Part shown: positions 26,286-35,250 of the stretch, in pieces
Layout of the letters: each line of letters begins with the position of its first letter
How positions within the stretch are numbered: position 1 is the stretch's first letter
From: Bacteroides sp. 214
GTDB lineage: Bacteria > Bacteroidota > Bacteroidia > Bacteroidales > Bacteroidaceae
Assembly: GCF_010501015.1 (NCBI RefSeq)
Contig: NZ_QVML01000001.1
Span: 399,988-463,987, forward strand
DNA length: 64,000 bases
Direction of reading: 5' to 3'
The notes under the pieces: model-generated
Databases searched by the model: none
What the model was told of the DNA's origin: nothing
Seen by the model: only the letters and a program-made list of their open reading frames with translations
Translations under genes and position numbers: made by a program

Positions 26286-26390
26286 TTGCACCTTGTCTTA
26301 TGGCAAAAAAAGACACTGACTTTTGAAATAAAACTCAGTGTCTTTTGAGGTGTTTCTCAGTGCTTTTTGATTCAAAAAACACTGAGAAAT
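26286..26390. repeat. 22-bp-pitch array, CACTGA/TCAGTG units
   Basis: Begins TTTGCACC then CTTATGGCA, the same words as the arrays at 18.1 and 48.8 kb. Next come CACTGA (26314), TCAGTG (26335), TCAGTG (26357) and CACTGA (26380); centres 21, 22 and 23 bp apart, and the two TCAGTG units exactly 22. It looks like a short relative of the dispersed element without the conserved tail. It ends 35 bp from the TonB receptor stop codon. The rest of the 366-bp gap (26097-26285) shows only the AAATAGAACA repeats. Confidence 0.8.
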
Positions 26391-26419
26391 TTTAGTTACT
26401 TGAATATATCTACAGCAGC

Positions 26420-28747
26420 TTATTTTGTAAGCTTAAAGCCAAAGAAGAAAGTACGAGGTTGGGTGGGACCATAAAAATAGCCCGAGTCTCTATACTTACC
26501 ACTGTCTAAGTCTTTTTGGAAACTATCGAAGATGTTTTGAACACCCGCATTAAGTTGTAGTTTGATGTGGTCGCGTAGTGTAAATGTATAATTTAGCTTT
26601 ACGTTCATATCCCAGAAATCGGGTGTTTTCTTCATCACAGGGTCTGCTTCGTGTGGAAAGTGCGGAACAAGCATTTCGCCAGTATAGATACTTGATATGG
26701 AAAAATCGAATTTGCTTGTTGGCGCTGCTGTAAAAGTAAAGTACCCATAGTAGTTTGGCGTACGTGGCATACGTTTAGTGAATTGCTGGTTGTCGTCATC
26801 ATCATCCGTCCATGCTTCTGCCTTTTTGTACTGGCTGCGCTGTGCAGTAAAACCAACCTGAAACTGTACATTACGTCCGTGTGCTATTTTTGCATCAATA
26901 TTTGCACCATACACACGAGCACCACTACCATTTCTTCTCTCTTTGATGGGGTCACCGTATTCATTTTCGCCGATAGGTTCCAATACGAATACATTTTTCA
27001 AATCTGTATAGAAACCTTCTACCAGTATATTGGCTTGCCAATGGTGTCCAAGTGGAGTTGTCCAGTCGAGCGAACCACTGAATGTTTTGGAACGTTCTTC
27101 TTTCAAATCATCAGCAAGTACAATTTGCATACCTTCACCATTTACAGCAGTGATGTGTAAGTCTTCGTCGAAAGCTTGTGGAGCACGAAAACCGGTAGAG
27201 TAGGTAAGGCGTCCTTGCAAGTTATCGATAGGAGTCCACAATAAATTTAAGCGAGGACTGAAAATTAGATTGCTAATCAAATTGTGTTTATCCAAACGTG
27301 CACCAGCCAATAGGGTGAGGTACTTCATTTTCCATTCACTTTGCACAAATCCTCCACCAATACGTACATCTTGTTTCATATCTCTGTGATAGCCGGTCAT
27401 AACATCATGCAGGGAGTTGTCCTGATATTCAAGACCAGTAGTAAGTGTTGCGCGAGCAAAAATGAACTGATCAATGTTTCCGGTATACATGCCACCCACA
27501 ACCCATGTAAGGTCGTCTGTCTTGCCATAAGCATTTAAATCTTGGAGTGCACCGTAGTAACTACTTCTTTCAATGTGTTGTACAGAAGCATAGAGAGACA
27601 TTTTATGTTTGTATTCACTCCAAAACTTGTCATAACTTACTCCTCCGCTATTGATGATATGCTTGGTTTGTTCGGTAATATCACTTTCGTGTGGTTGTTG
27701 GTCGAATGCGTTTCCACCACGGCGAAACTCATTTGTTGTGTGATACTCAATATTTAGCTTACTGAAGTGAGTGGGGCGATAGTAAGCACGCATACCAAAA
27801 GTGTTCATATTCAACTTTCCTACTTCCGAGAAACCATCTCCGTCTCTATCGTATGGATTGCGGTTGCGATACGATTCGTACAATGAAATACCGTATGAAT
27901 TGTCTTTAGAAACCAAAGAGACATTTGCGCCCATGTATTGTTCCCATGATTGCCCATCGGCATTAGACATAGTAGTTGTTACCTGGAAAGAGTTGTCAAT
28001 AGGATCTTTCGTAATGATATTTATTGTTCCAGCAACAGCATTTGCACCAAACAAAGCCGAACCTCCTCCACGAACTATTTCCACACGCTCAATCATATTT
28101 ACTGGTATTTGTTCCAGTGCGTACACACCCGACAAGGCACTTACAACCGGACGGCTGTTTATGAGTATCTGTGAGTAAGGACCTTCCAAACCATTGATGC
28201 GCACTTGTGGAAAAGCACAGTTTTGACAATTGTTCTCAACGCGTAATCCTGATTGATAATTTAACGATTTCGCTAAATCAGTGGAGTTGACAGTCTCAAA
28301 CAGTTTTTGCGAGATAACGTTTACCACTACCGGAGCTTCTTTGCGGCTTACTTCGTTACGATTTGCCGAAACGACTACTTCATTGAGCAATAGGTTGTCT
28401 TCCGATAGCTTGAAGTGTATAACAGTTGTAAATTCGCTACTTACGGTTACCTTTTTCTCTTGCGTTTTATAACCTAGCATCTGTACGCGAAGTGTGTATT
28501 CGCCTGCAGGGATTTTACGGAATTCAAACTGTCCGCGTTCATTGGAAGTTGCACCTTGTCCGGTTTCAATAATTAAAATACTTGCATACGGAATGTCTTC
28601 TTCGGTTCCGTTGACGATAATGTGACCTGAAATATGGTTCCCATCTTTTATGGGGTTTGCTGCTTGTACATTTAAGTAGAGACAAGCTGCGACGATAAGG
28701 AATACAAAACGATTGATTTTTGTGTTTATTCTTCTTACAGTTATCAT
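26420..28747 (-). CDS. TonB-dependent outer membrane receptor
   Basis: 775 residues: signal peptide (about 1-29, ending NVQA), CarboxypepD_reg-like domain (about 38-115, HISGHIIVNGTEEDIPYASI), plug (about 125-240, with VRINGLEGPYSQILINSRP, MIERVEIVRGGGSALFGANA and GTINIITK), then a 22-strand barrel ending in GFKLTK with an internal terminal-strand aromatic (TFFFGF). The plug contains NCQNCAFPQV, a Cys pair typical of a receptor group tied to heme, cobalamin or metal uptake. The substrate cannot be named. It has its own -7 box; no SusD partner is next to it, so it is not a glycan SusC type. Confidence 0.93.
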   Translation of the reverse strand: MITVRRINTKINRFVFLIVAACLYLNVQAANPIKDGNHISGHIIVNGTEEDIPYASILIIETGQGATSNERGQFEFRKIPAGEYTLRVQMLGYKTQEKKVTVSSEFTTVIHFKLSEDNLLLNEVVVSANRNEVSRKEAPVVVNVISQKLFETVNSTDLAKSLNYQSGLRVENNCQNCAFPQVRINGLEGPYSQILINSRPVVSALSGVYALEQIPVNMIERVEIVRGGGSALFGANAVAGTINIITKDPIDNSFQVTTTMSNADGQSWEQYMGANVSLVSKDNSYGISLYESYRNRNPYDRDGDGFSEVGKLNMNTFGMRAYYRPTHFSKLNIEYHTTNEFRRGGNAFDQQPHESDITEQTKHIINSGGVSYDKFWSEYKHKMSLYASVQHIERSSYYGALQDLNAYGKTDDLTWVVGGMYTGNIDQFIFARATLTTGLEYQDNSLHDVMTGYHRDMKQDVRIGGGFVQSEWKMKYLTLLAGARLDKHNLISNLIFSPRLNLLWTPIDNLQGRLTYSTGFRAPQAFDEDLHITAVNGEGMQIVLADDLKEERSKTFSGSLDWTTPLGHHWQANILVEGFYTDLKNVFVLEPIGENEYGDPIKERRNGSGARVYGANIDAKIAHGRNVQFQVGFTAQRSQYKKAEAWTDDDDDNQQFTKRMPRTPNYYGYFTFTAAPTSKFDFSISSIYTGEMLVPHFPHEADPVMKKTPDFWDMNVKLNYTFTLRDHIKLQLNAGVQNIFDSFQKDLDSGKYRDSGYFYGPTQPRTFFFGFKLTK

Positions 28748-28771
28748 ACCTTTGTTTTTTTAATTGGGGGG

Positions 28772-28779
28772 CAAAGGTA
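28772..28779 (-). promoter_or_regulatory. -7 promoter box for the TonB receptor
   Basis: Minus-strand TACCTTTG fits TAnnTTTG, 24 bp before the ATG at 28747. Confidence 0.6.
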
Positions 28780-28819
28780 TGTTTTTTATTTTGAATGATT
28801 ATAAATAGAGAGTGTTTTT

Positions 28820-29290
28820 TTATTGAATGTTGCTACATAATTCTTCTAAGAAGTGTTTATCTATTTCATCAAAATGATTGATTTTATCGCTGTCAATATC
28901 TAAAACTCCCCATGTCTTCTCATTGATAATGAGTGGAATAACTATCTCTGATTGCGAAAGCGAACTACAGGCAATGTGCCCGGGAAAGTCATTTACATCT
29001 GCCACTATAATTGTTTCATTTTTCTGCCATGCAGTTCCACATACTCCCTTCCCTTTTTTGATACGGGTACATGCGATTGGCCCTTGAAAAGGTCCTAATA
29101 CTAGCTCTTCGCCTTTTACTAAATAGAATCCGACCCAAAAGAAGTCAAATGCTTCTTTGAGTGCTGCAGCAATATTTGCTAAGTTGGCAATGCGGTCTTC
29201 TTCGCCTCCTATTAAGGCCTTGATTTGTGGTAATAAAGATTCGTACTTCTCTTTTTTATTACCTTCTATAAGGAATAAACTTTCGGACAT
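28820..29290 (-). CDS. Free methionine-(R)-sulfoxide reductase (GAF domain)
   Basis: 156 residues, a single GAF domain. It contains the three cysteines used by fRMsr: IACTRIKKGKGVCGTA (two) and FPGHIACSS (third), with FWVGFYLV and LGPFQGPIAC as in the family. It reduces free methionine-R-sulfoxide with thioredoxin. One small departure: the usual HIACDS reads HIACSS here. It is 6 bp downstream of the 5'-nucleotidase and last in a three-gene minus-strand run. Confidence 0.92.
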   Translation of the reverse strand: MSESLFLIEGNKKEKYESLLPQIKALIGGEEDRIANLANIAAALKEAFDFFWVGFYLVKGEELVLGPFQGPIACTRIKKGKGVCGTAWQKNETIIVADVNDFPGHIACSSLSQSEIVIPLIINEKTWGVLDIDSDKINHFDEIDKHFLEELCSNIQ

Positions 29291-29296
29291 TGCAAG

Positions 29297-31024
29297 TTAC
29301 TCTTGTGGAAAAAGAATGTGATAATCACGTTCTGCTGCTTTTGCAGCCCAGTCTTCAGGAATGAACTTCCATTGGTTGAATGGTTGTGGGTTGAGCTCTT
29401 TTACTTTCCTGAGGTGTTGTATGAGGTAGTAACGTATATCCTTGTTGGTTGATGTTATGATACGTTCCTTTAGTTTTTCTTGTGGAATACCTGCACCTTT
29501 TGTCAACAGTTCTCCGCCACCATTTCCACGATGAGAGTTTACAACAACAGTGTATTCTTTGTTTTCATCAAATGGGCTACCATCCGCCATACTGATGATA
29601 TTGATTTTTTTACCTTTTCTCTTGGTTACATCTACCGTGTAAATAAGCCCTGCTGCTGAATCAAAATTATAACTGAAGTATTTCAGTGCATAGTTGTTTT
29701 TATTCTTCTCAGGATCCTTAAGATTTAATAGATGATCTTTAGGAGATTTCATTCGGTTTGTCCACATATCATAGGAAAATTCTAAGTATTTCTTAATCTC
29801 TTTTCCTGATAAGCGGATGGTGTATAACAGGTTTTCGTATTTATATAGTTTAAACATGTCGGCAACAGTAATACTTCCTTTCTTGATATGGGTGTCATAA
29901 GCAAGAGGAGATGTAAAAGAAATTTCAGCTCCTGTAATCTGCAATTGCAACATGTGAATAAAATCAATGAACGCAGAGGAACCAAAATAGGCATCGCGAG
30001 TGGAAAGTGTTTCTTGAAAAGTACCAATTTCTTCATCGAGGAATGCTTCAACACCTTTTTTTGCTTGGTTAAATTGGTGTAAGAAAGCTTCACTAGGGTG
30101 GTATTGATCGGCTGAGATGATAGCACCGGTAATTGTTTTTTGCTCTACTTTACCATATCTCATATTTAATTTAATATCTACTTCAGCTAAAGCTGTTCCA
30201 TTGTTACCGGGATTTACTACCATAATGGTATCACCCATGTCGCTAACAATTTTCTTACATTCGATAGTATGGTCATGCCCCATTAAAATTACATCAAAGC
30301 CCGGTACTCTACGAGCTACGGAAAGCGATGCATTATCCTTGTATCCTCCTAAAATAGTATCAAACTGTCCAGCATGAAACAATCCGATAACAATATCGGG
30401 GTTTTCTTCTTTCTTTATAATTCGCATCCACTTCTTTGCGGACTTTTCCATGTCCTCAAAATCTAAATCTTGCCACAAATTAGATGGTAGCCATACTGGC
30501 ACTGCGGGAGTTATCAACCCTAATACTGCAATTTTTACACCTTCACGTTCAATAATAATGTAGGGTTTGTACGTAGGTTTTCCGGTTTCTTTATTGAGAA
30601 TATTTGCGCCAAGTACAGGGAAGCTGCAGTTACTTATCCATCTATCCATAACTTTTTTGCTTGGCTCAATGTCGTGGTTACCTATGTTTGCTACGTCATA
30701 CTTCATATAATTCATTATGGCAGCACAAAGGTGTGTTGAAGTTGTGTCAATGAAATTATAGTAATAAACAGTGGGATCTCCTTGAATAATATCCCCATTG
30801 TCAATCAATATAAGGTTATCTTTATAAATCTTTCGTTTTTCTTCAACATAGGAATATACACGCGCCAAACTTCCCGAAGCTTCTTTTTTCTCCAAGAAAT
30901 TATATGGGTATAACCGCCCATGTATATCACTCGTTTCCACCAGTTTTAACGAAATCTCTTTCTCTTGTGCCAATATAGGATGCACTCCTAACAGCAGTAA
31001 GAGAATGCATAATGTTTTCTTCAT
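29297..31024 (-). CDS. Periplasmic 5'-nucleotidase / 2',3'-cyclic phosphodiesterase
   Basis: 575 residues with a signal peptide (ending ILAQ, about 19). The N-terminal calcineurin-like metallophosphatase has ETSDIHGRLYPY, DNGDIIQGDP, GNHDIEP, FHAGQFD and MGHDHT. The C-terminal 5'-nucleotidase domain (about 330-540) has AYFGSSAFIDFIH and NSHRGNGGGELL. It dephosphorylates nucleotides in the periplasm for salvage. It lies between a sensor kinase (13 bp upstream) and the methionine sulfoxide reductase (6 bp downstream). Confidence 0.93.
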   Translation of the reverse strand: MKKTLCILLLLLGVHPILAQEKEISLKLVETSDIHGRLYPYNFLEKKEASGSLARVYSYVEEKRKIYKDNLILIDNGDIIQGDPTVYYYNFIDTTSTHLCAAIMNYMKYDVANIGNHDIEPSKKVMDRWISNCSFPVLGANILNKETGKPTYKPYIIIEREGVKIAVLGLITPAVPVWLPSNLWQDLDFEDMEKSAKKWMRIIKKEENPDIVIGLFHAGQFDTILGGYKDNASLSVARRVPGFDVILMGHDHTIECKKIVSDMGDTIMVVNPGNNGTALAEVDIKLNMRYGKVEQKTITGAIISADQYHPSEAFLHQFNQAKKGVEAFLDEEIGTFQETLSTRDAYFGSSAFIDFIHMLQLQITGAEISFTSPLAYDTHIKKGSITVADMFKLYKYENLLYTIRLSGKEIKKYLEFSYDMWTNRMKSPKDHLLNLKDPEKNKNNYALKYFSYNFDSAAGLIYTVDVTKRKGKKINIISMADGSPFDENKEYTVVVNSHRGNGGGELLTKGAGIPQEKLKERIITSTNKDIRYYLIQHLRKVKELNPQPFNQWKFIPEDWAAKAAERDYHILFPQE

Positions 31025-31036
31025 CTGTATAATTAA

Positions 31037-32998
31037 TTAATGCGTTTGTTGCACGAGCTTGCTCGGCAACTCAATGGGGTGAGTAAATATAAATTTCGCT
31101 CCATTGTTATATTGAGGATCAACCCAAATTTTACCTCCCCATCGTTCTACTATTAACTCACAAATGGCAAGGCCTAAACCCGTACCTTGTGTATATTCAT
31201 TTGTTTTCTCGAATCGTTCAAAAATAAGTCGTTGTTTTTCAATAGGAATACCAATTCCTGTATCTGCAATTGCAAATGTAACATTGTTATTTGGTTTATC
31301 AACAATAATTTCTACAGTAATAGTTCCGTTTTCTGTAAATTTAATAGCATTTAAAAGTAAGTTTATGATAACTTGTTGCAAGCGTCGCACATCTGTAACT
31401 AATTCCAAACGCTCGAACTCTGATTTGAAAATAATCTCATTAGTACTTTTCTTTGTTTGCTTAATTAAGATAATTACTTGTTTAGTAAGCTCTATAATAT
31501 CGCTTTTTTCGAAAGAGAAAAAGAATTTGTCTGTTTCCATGCGCGATATGTCCAATACATCGTTAATGATTCGAAGCAACAATTCAGAGTTTGTATTAAT
31601 GATATCGAAGAATGTTTGTTGTTCTTCTTTTTCCATCTCTTCGGTAATTAATACATTCGAAAAACCCACAATAGCATTGAGTGGCGTACGTATTTCATGA
31701 CTTATATTAGCTAAGAAAGCGCTTTTCAGCCTATCAGATTCCTCTGCTCTCTCTTTGGCTTCCCGTAAGTTAACCTCCGAGAGTTCTAATGCTGTGTTTA
31801 ATTTTTTTGCTCGGTGGTAGAAATATAGCAACACTAAATACGCTGTAATTATTACAAAAATAAAAAAGACAGCCCCCCAGAGCCAATACTTATATAGTTC
31901 GTATAAGGATGGTCTTTTGTTAACAAAGATGGTTCCGTCTGGGAAATCTGATTTATGCAAATTTAATTGCTGTAGCTTGCTATAATCAAATCTTAGTACA
32001 TTGTTTATTAGTGTTACTAGATTTTCTTTGCAAGCAGAATTTTTATCAACTTGTAAGCGTCTGACTTGTCTGGCTAGATTTTTGCCAAAATCTTGATAAT
32101 TAGGTGTAACACCACCAATAGCCCAATATCCTAATCCAATTGTGCTCAGTGTGAAAGCAGGGATATGTGCTGTAGCTCCCATCATGGCATAGATTGCGTT
32201 TCTCAAAAAATAACTGTCGCTCTCGTCTATACGCCATGTAGCAATAAGTATAGCGGTTTGTTCGGGAAGTTGTGTCAGCTCCTTTATGATTGAATAAAAG
32301 GTGTGGTGTCGTCCATCCAATAAAATGAGGTTCAAATCAGGATATTTTTCACTGATTTCTTTTCTAGCGAATGCTTGGATAGAAACACCACCATAAGTGT
32401 TGTCGGATATAAAAGCAATATTTTTGGTTTCGGGGTATAGCTCGAGTATCAGCTTGATGTTACTATCAATATCATAGTCAAAAACAAAACCACCATTTAA
32501 ATGTTTTGCTATTTGGGGAGAAAGAAAATCTACAGACTCGGGCATCCAATTTTTAAGAGAATATTTGGTGGAATTATCGGGTAGAATAACTCCGTTCCGG
32601 CTTCCCATTGCGCTTAATACTGTAATATCGCTACTTACATAATCTTGTTGCGAGAAATATGTAGCCCATGCTTCTTGGCCCAATAAAATGATAAATTCCG
32701 GTTTTTTCTCTCCCTTGTATTTATTCAAAATGGTACGCATTCTACCTTTCCAAAGATGTGCTTCGGAAAAGCTTCGACAATTCATATTCTCAATAACAAT
32801 ATGGTTTTTACCATCCAAAGCACTGTATTCATCCATGAATGCAGTTATGTTGGTGGCTGTAATGTGTGAGTCGGGATTGTAAGAACTGATAATCAATATC
32901 TGTTTTTCACTTTCTGAAGCCCAAATTTTATTATAGAAAGCATCAAAACAAGTAAAGAATATCAAAAGGAAGATGCAATATTTATTGGTCTTAAACAT
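31037..32998 (-). CDS. Membrane sensor histidine kinase with ABC-substrate-like periplasmic sensor
   Basis: 653 residues from ATG 32998; the longer start at 33052 precedes the -7 box. Signal/TM at the N-terminus, then about 330 residues of a periplasmic-binding-like fold (ILIISSYNPDSH, IILLGQEAW, NIAFISDNTYGG, WAIGGVTPNYQDFG) resembling the BaeS/LuxQ-type substrate-binding sensors. One TM near 370-395, then HisKA (FLANISHEIRTPLNAIVGF) and HATPase (N-box LLLNAIKFTENG, ADTGIGIP, GTGLGLAICELI). No receiver domain and no regulator gene next door. Co-directional with the nucleotidase, perhaps one operon. Confidence 0.9.
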   Translation of the reverse strand: MFKTNKYCIFLLIFFTCFDAFYNKIWASESEKQILIISSYNPDSHITATNITAFMDEYSALDGKNHIVIENMNCRSFSEAHLWKGRMRTILNKYKGEKKPEFIILLGQEAWATYFSQQDYVSSDITVLSAMGSRNGVILPDNSTKYSLKNWMPESVDFLSPQIAKHLNGGFVFDYDIDSNIKLILELYPETKNIAFISDNTYGGVSIQAFARKEISEKYPDLNLILLDGRHHTFYSIIKELTQLPEQTAILIATWRIDESDSYFLRNAIYAMMGATAHIPAFTLSTIGLGYWAIGGVTPNYQDFGKNLARQVRRLQVDKNSACKENLVTLINNVLRFDYSKLQQLNLHKSDFPDGTIFVNKRPSLYELYKYWLWGAVFFIFVIITAYLVLLYFYHRAKKLNTALELSEVNLREAKERAEESDRLKSAFLANISHEIRTPLNAIVGFSNVLITEEMEKEEQQTFFDIINTNSELLLRIINDVLDISRMETDKFFFSFEKSDIIELTKQVIILIKQTKKSTNEIIFKSEFERLELVTDVRRLQQVIINLLLNAIKFTENGTITVEIIVDKPNNNVTFAIADTGIGIPIEKQRLIFERFEKTNEYTQGTGLGLAICELIVERWGGKIWVDPQYNNGAKFIFTHPIELPSKLVQQTH

Positions 32999-33002
32999 GG
33001 GG

Positions 33003-33010
33003 CAAAAGTA
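33003..33010 (-). promoter_or_regulatory. -7 promoter box for the sensor kinase
   Basis: Minus-strand TACTTTTG fits TAnnTTTG, only 4 bp before the ATG at 32998, which predicts a leaderless transcript. Confidence 0.5.
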
Positions 33011-33083
33011 AATAAGAACAATTATAAGCATTAATTCAAAGCAAATATACAATTTTGTTGCTTAATTATAACAACGGAATTCC

Positions 33084-33091
33084 TACATTTG
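33084..33091 (+). promoter_or_regulatory. -7 promoter box for tex
   Basis: TACATTTG fits TAnnTTTG, 26 bp before the ATG at 33118. It rules out the longer start at 33055. Confidence 0.6.
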
Positions 33092-33117
33092 TTCTTAATA
33101 AAACAGATAACAGAAAT

Positions 33118-35250
33118 ATGAAACAGTTTTCAGGTATTATAGAACAGGAATTAAAGATCTCACAAAAGCAAGTAGAGAACACTTTGAAACTACTCTCCGA
33201 AGGAGCAACAATCCCGTTCATTTCTCGCTATAGAAAAGAACTCACAGGAAATTTAGATGAAATTCAGATAGAAACAATCAATAGTAGATATCTAAAATTG
33301 TGTGAAATAGTCAAAAGGAAGGAAACGATTCTTTCTACTATTGAGGAACAAGGAAAATTAACAGATGAATTGCGAAAAAGGATTACTGATACTTGGGATT
33401 TGACTGTTCTTGAGGATTTATATTTACCTTATAAGCCAAAGCGAAAAACCCGTGCCGAGCTAGCTCGGCAAAAAGGACTTGAACCGCTAGCTAATATTAT
33501 TTTGTTGCAACAAGAAAGAGACCTGAATGCTCGAGTTAAAATGTTCTTAAGTAAGGAAGTTGAAACAGTAGACGAGGCATTGAAAGGTGCAAAAGATATT
33601 ATTGCTGAACAAATCAATGAGAATGAGCGAGCCCGGAATCTTGTTCGCAACCAATTTGAACGTGGTGCGATTATTACTTCCAAAGTAATTAAAGGTAAAG
33701 AGGAAGAAGCCGATAAGTATCGTGATTACTTTGATTATACCTCGTCTCTGAAACGAGCTTCCTCACATCGTATATTGGCTATACGGCGTGCCGAATCAGA
33801 GGGCTTTCTCCGGGTTGGTATTTCGCCTGATGATATTGAATGTATAGAAAGACTTGAAAAGCAATTTGTTCGTAGCCAAAATACATGTGGACAATTAGTG
33901 TCAGAGACTGTTTCTGATTCGTACAAACGCTTGCTGAAACCTTCCATCGAAACCGAATATGCCCATCTCTCTAAAGAAAAAGCCGATGATGAAGCCATTC
34001 GAGTGTTTGCGGAAAATTTGCGACAGTTATTACTCGCACCTCCATTAGGACAAAAACGAGTACTAGCAATAGATCCAGGCTATCGCACCGGTTGCAAAGT
34101 GGTATGCTTGGATGCGCAAGGAAACTTGTTGCATAATGAGAATATATATCCACACCAACCAGTAAACAAACGATCAGATGCAGCTTCGCGGGTGCGTAAA
34201 ATGCTAGAGTCGTATAAAATAGAGGCAATTGCTATAGGTAATGGTACGGCAAGTCGCGAAACGGAAGAATTTATTACTTCTATGAGGTTTCCACAAGAAG
34301 TGCAAGTCTTTGTAGTAAGTGAGCAAGGTGCTTCCATCTACTCTGCTTCAAAGATTGCGCGTGATGAGTTTCCCGATTACGATGTCACTGTGCGTGGGGC
34401 GGTTTCTATTGGTAGAAGATTAATGGATCCACTTGCCGAGTTAGTAAAGATAGACCCAAAATCTATTGGTGTAGGGCAGTATCAACATGATGTGGACCAG
34501 AACAAGCTCAAAAAAACATTAGACCAAACCGTAGTAAGTTGTGTAAATTCCGTTGGTGTTAATCTGAATACGGCAAGTGGGCATCTACTGACGTATGTTT
34601 CAGGATTAGGTCCTCAATTAGCCCAAAACATTATTGATTATCGCACAGAGAATGGTGCTTTTGTTTCGCGTAAGGAACTCATGAAGGTTACACGTATGGG
34701 AGCTAAAGCATTTGAACAATGTGCGGGATTCTTGAGGATTCCCGAAGCGAAAAATCCACTGGATGCTACAGCTGTTCACCCCGAAAGTTACCATATTGTG
34801 GAACAAATGGCAAAAGATATCAAATGTACGGTTGCAGAACTAATTACAGATAAGAACCTGCGTAGTAGTATTGATATAAACAAATACGTAACAGCTACTA
34901 TTGGTATTCCTACGTTGCAAGATATTATGCAGGAGTTAGATAAACCAGGCAGAGATCCACGTAAAACGATTCGTGCATTTGAGTTTGACAAGAGCATTCG
35001 TACAATAACCGACCTCAAAGTTGGTATGATACTTCCCGGTATTGTGGGAAACATAACCAACTTTGGTGCTTTTGTAAATATCGGTATTAAAGAGAATGGA
35101 TTAATACACCTGTCGCAGATGGCCGCGAAATATATTTCAGACCCCAACGAAGTAGTTTCTATTCATCAACAAGTGTACGTAAAGGTGCTCGAAGTAGATA
35201 CAAATCGCAAACGAATATCTCTTACGATGATTGATGTTCCGCAGTTCTAA
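33118..35250 (+). CDS. tex: Tex-family RNA-binding transcription accessory protein
   Basis: 710 residues from ATG 33118 (MKQFSGIIEQEL). Domains in order: Tex N-terminal helical part with GATIPFISRYRKELTG; YqgF-like RNase H fold (about 320-440, VLAIDPGYRTGCKVVCLD, IAIGNGTASRETE); HhH (about 490-560, SGLGPQLAQNIIDYRTENG); C-terminal S1 domain (about 630-708, GIVGNITNFGAFVNIGIKENG). The family binds nucleic acid and supports transcription or RNA decay. It overlaps the CPBP gene tail-to-tail by 29 bp. Confidence 0.95.
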   Translation: MKQFSGIIEQELKISQKQVENTLKLLSEGATIPFISRYRKELTGNLDEIQIETINSRYLKLCEIVKRKETILSTIEEQGKLTDELRKRITDTWDLTVLEDLYLPYKPKRKTRAELARQKGLEPLANIILLQQERDLNARVKMFLSKEVETVDEALKGAKDIIAEQINENERARNLVRNQFERGAIITSKVIKGKEEEADKYRDYFDYTSSLKRASSHRILAIRRAESEGFLRVGISPDDIECIERLEKQFVRSQNTCGQLVSETVSDSYKRLLKPSIETEYAHLSKEKADDEAIRVFAENLRQLLLAPPLGQKRVLAIDPGYRTGCKVVCLDAQGNLLHNENIYPHQPVNKRSDAASRVRKMLESYKIEAIAIGNGTASRETEEFITSMRFPQEVQVFVVSEQGASIYSASKIARDEFPDYDVTVRGAVSIGRRLMDPLAELVKIDPKSIGVGQYQHDVDQNKLKKTLDQTVVSCVNSVGVNLNTASGHLLTYVSGLGPQLAQNIIDYRTENGAFVSRKELMKVTRMGAKAFEQCAGFLRIPEAKNPLDATAVHPESYHIVEQMAKDIKCTVAELITDKNLRSSIDINKYVTATIGIPTLQDIMQELDKPGRDPRKTIRAFEFDKSIRTITDLKVGMILPGIVGNITNFGAFVNIGIKENGLIHLSQMAAKYISDPNEVVSIHQQVYVKVLEVDTNRKRISLTMIDVPQF

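Noticed and set aside
26281..26310. A plus-strand promoter (CATTTTTG) starting an sRNA
   Set aside because: It lacks the TA of the -7 consensus, no -33 box is clear, and it belongs to the repeat words of the array.
26420..28747. SusC-type glycan receptor
   Set aside because: There is no SusD gene next to it and it is shorter (775 residues) than typical SusC proteins of about 1000.
33055..33117. Longer tex start (TTG at 33055)
   Set aside because: It includes the tex -7 box; the family starts at MKQFSG.
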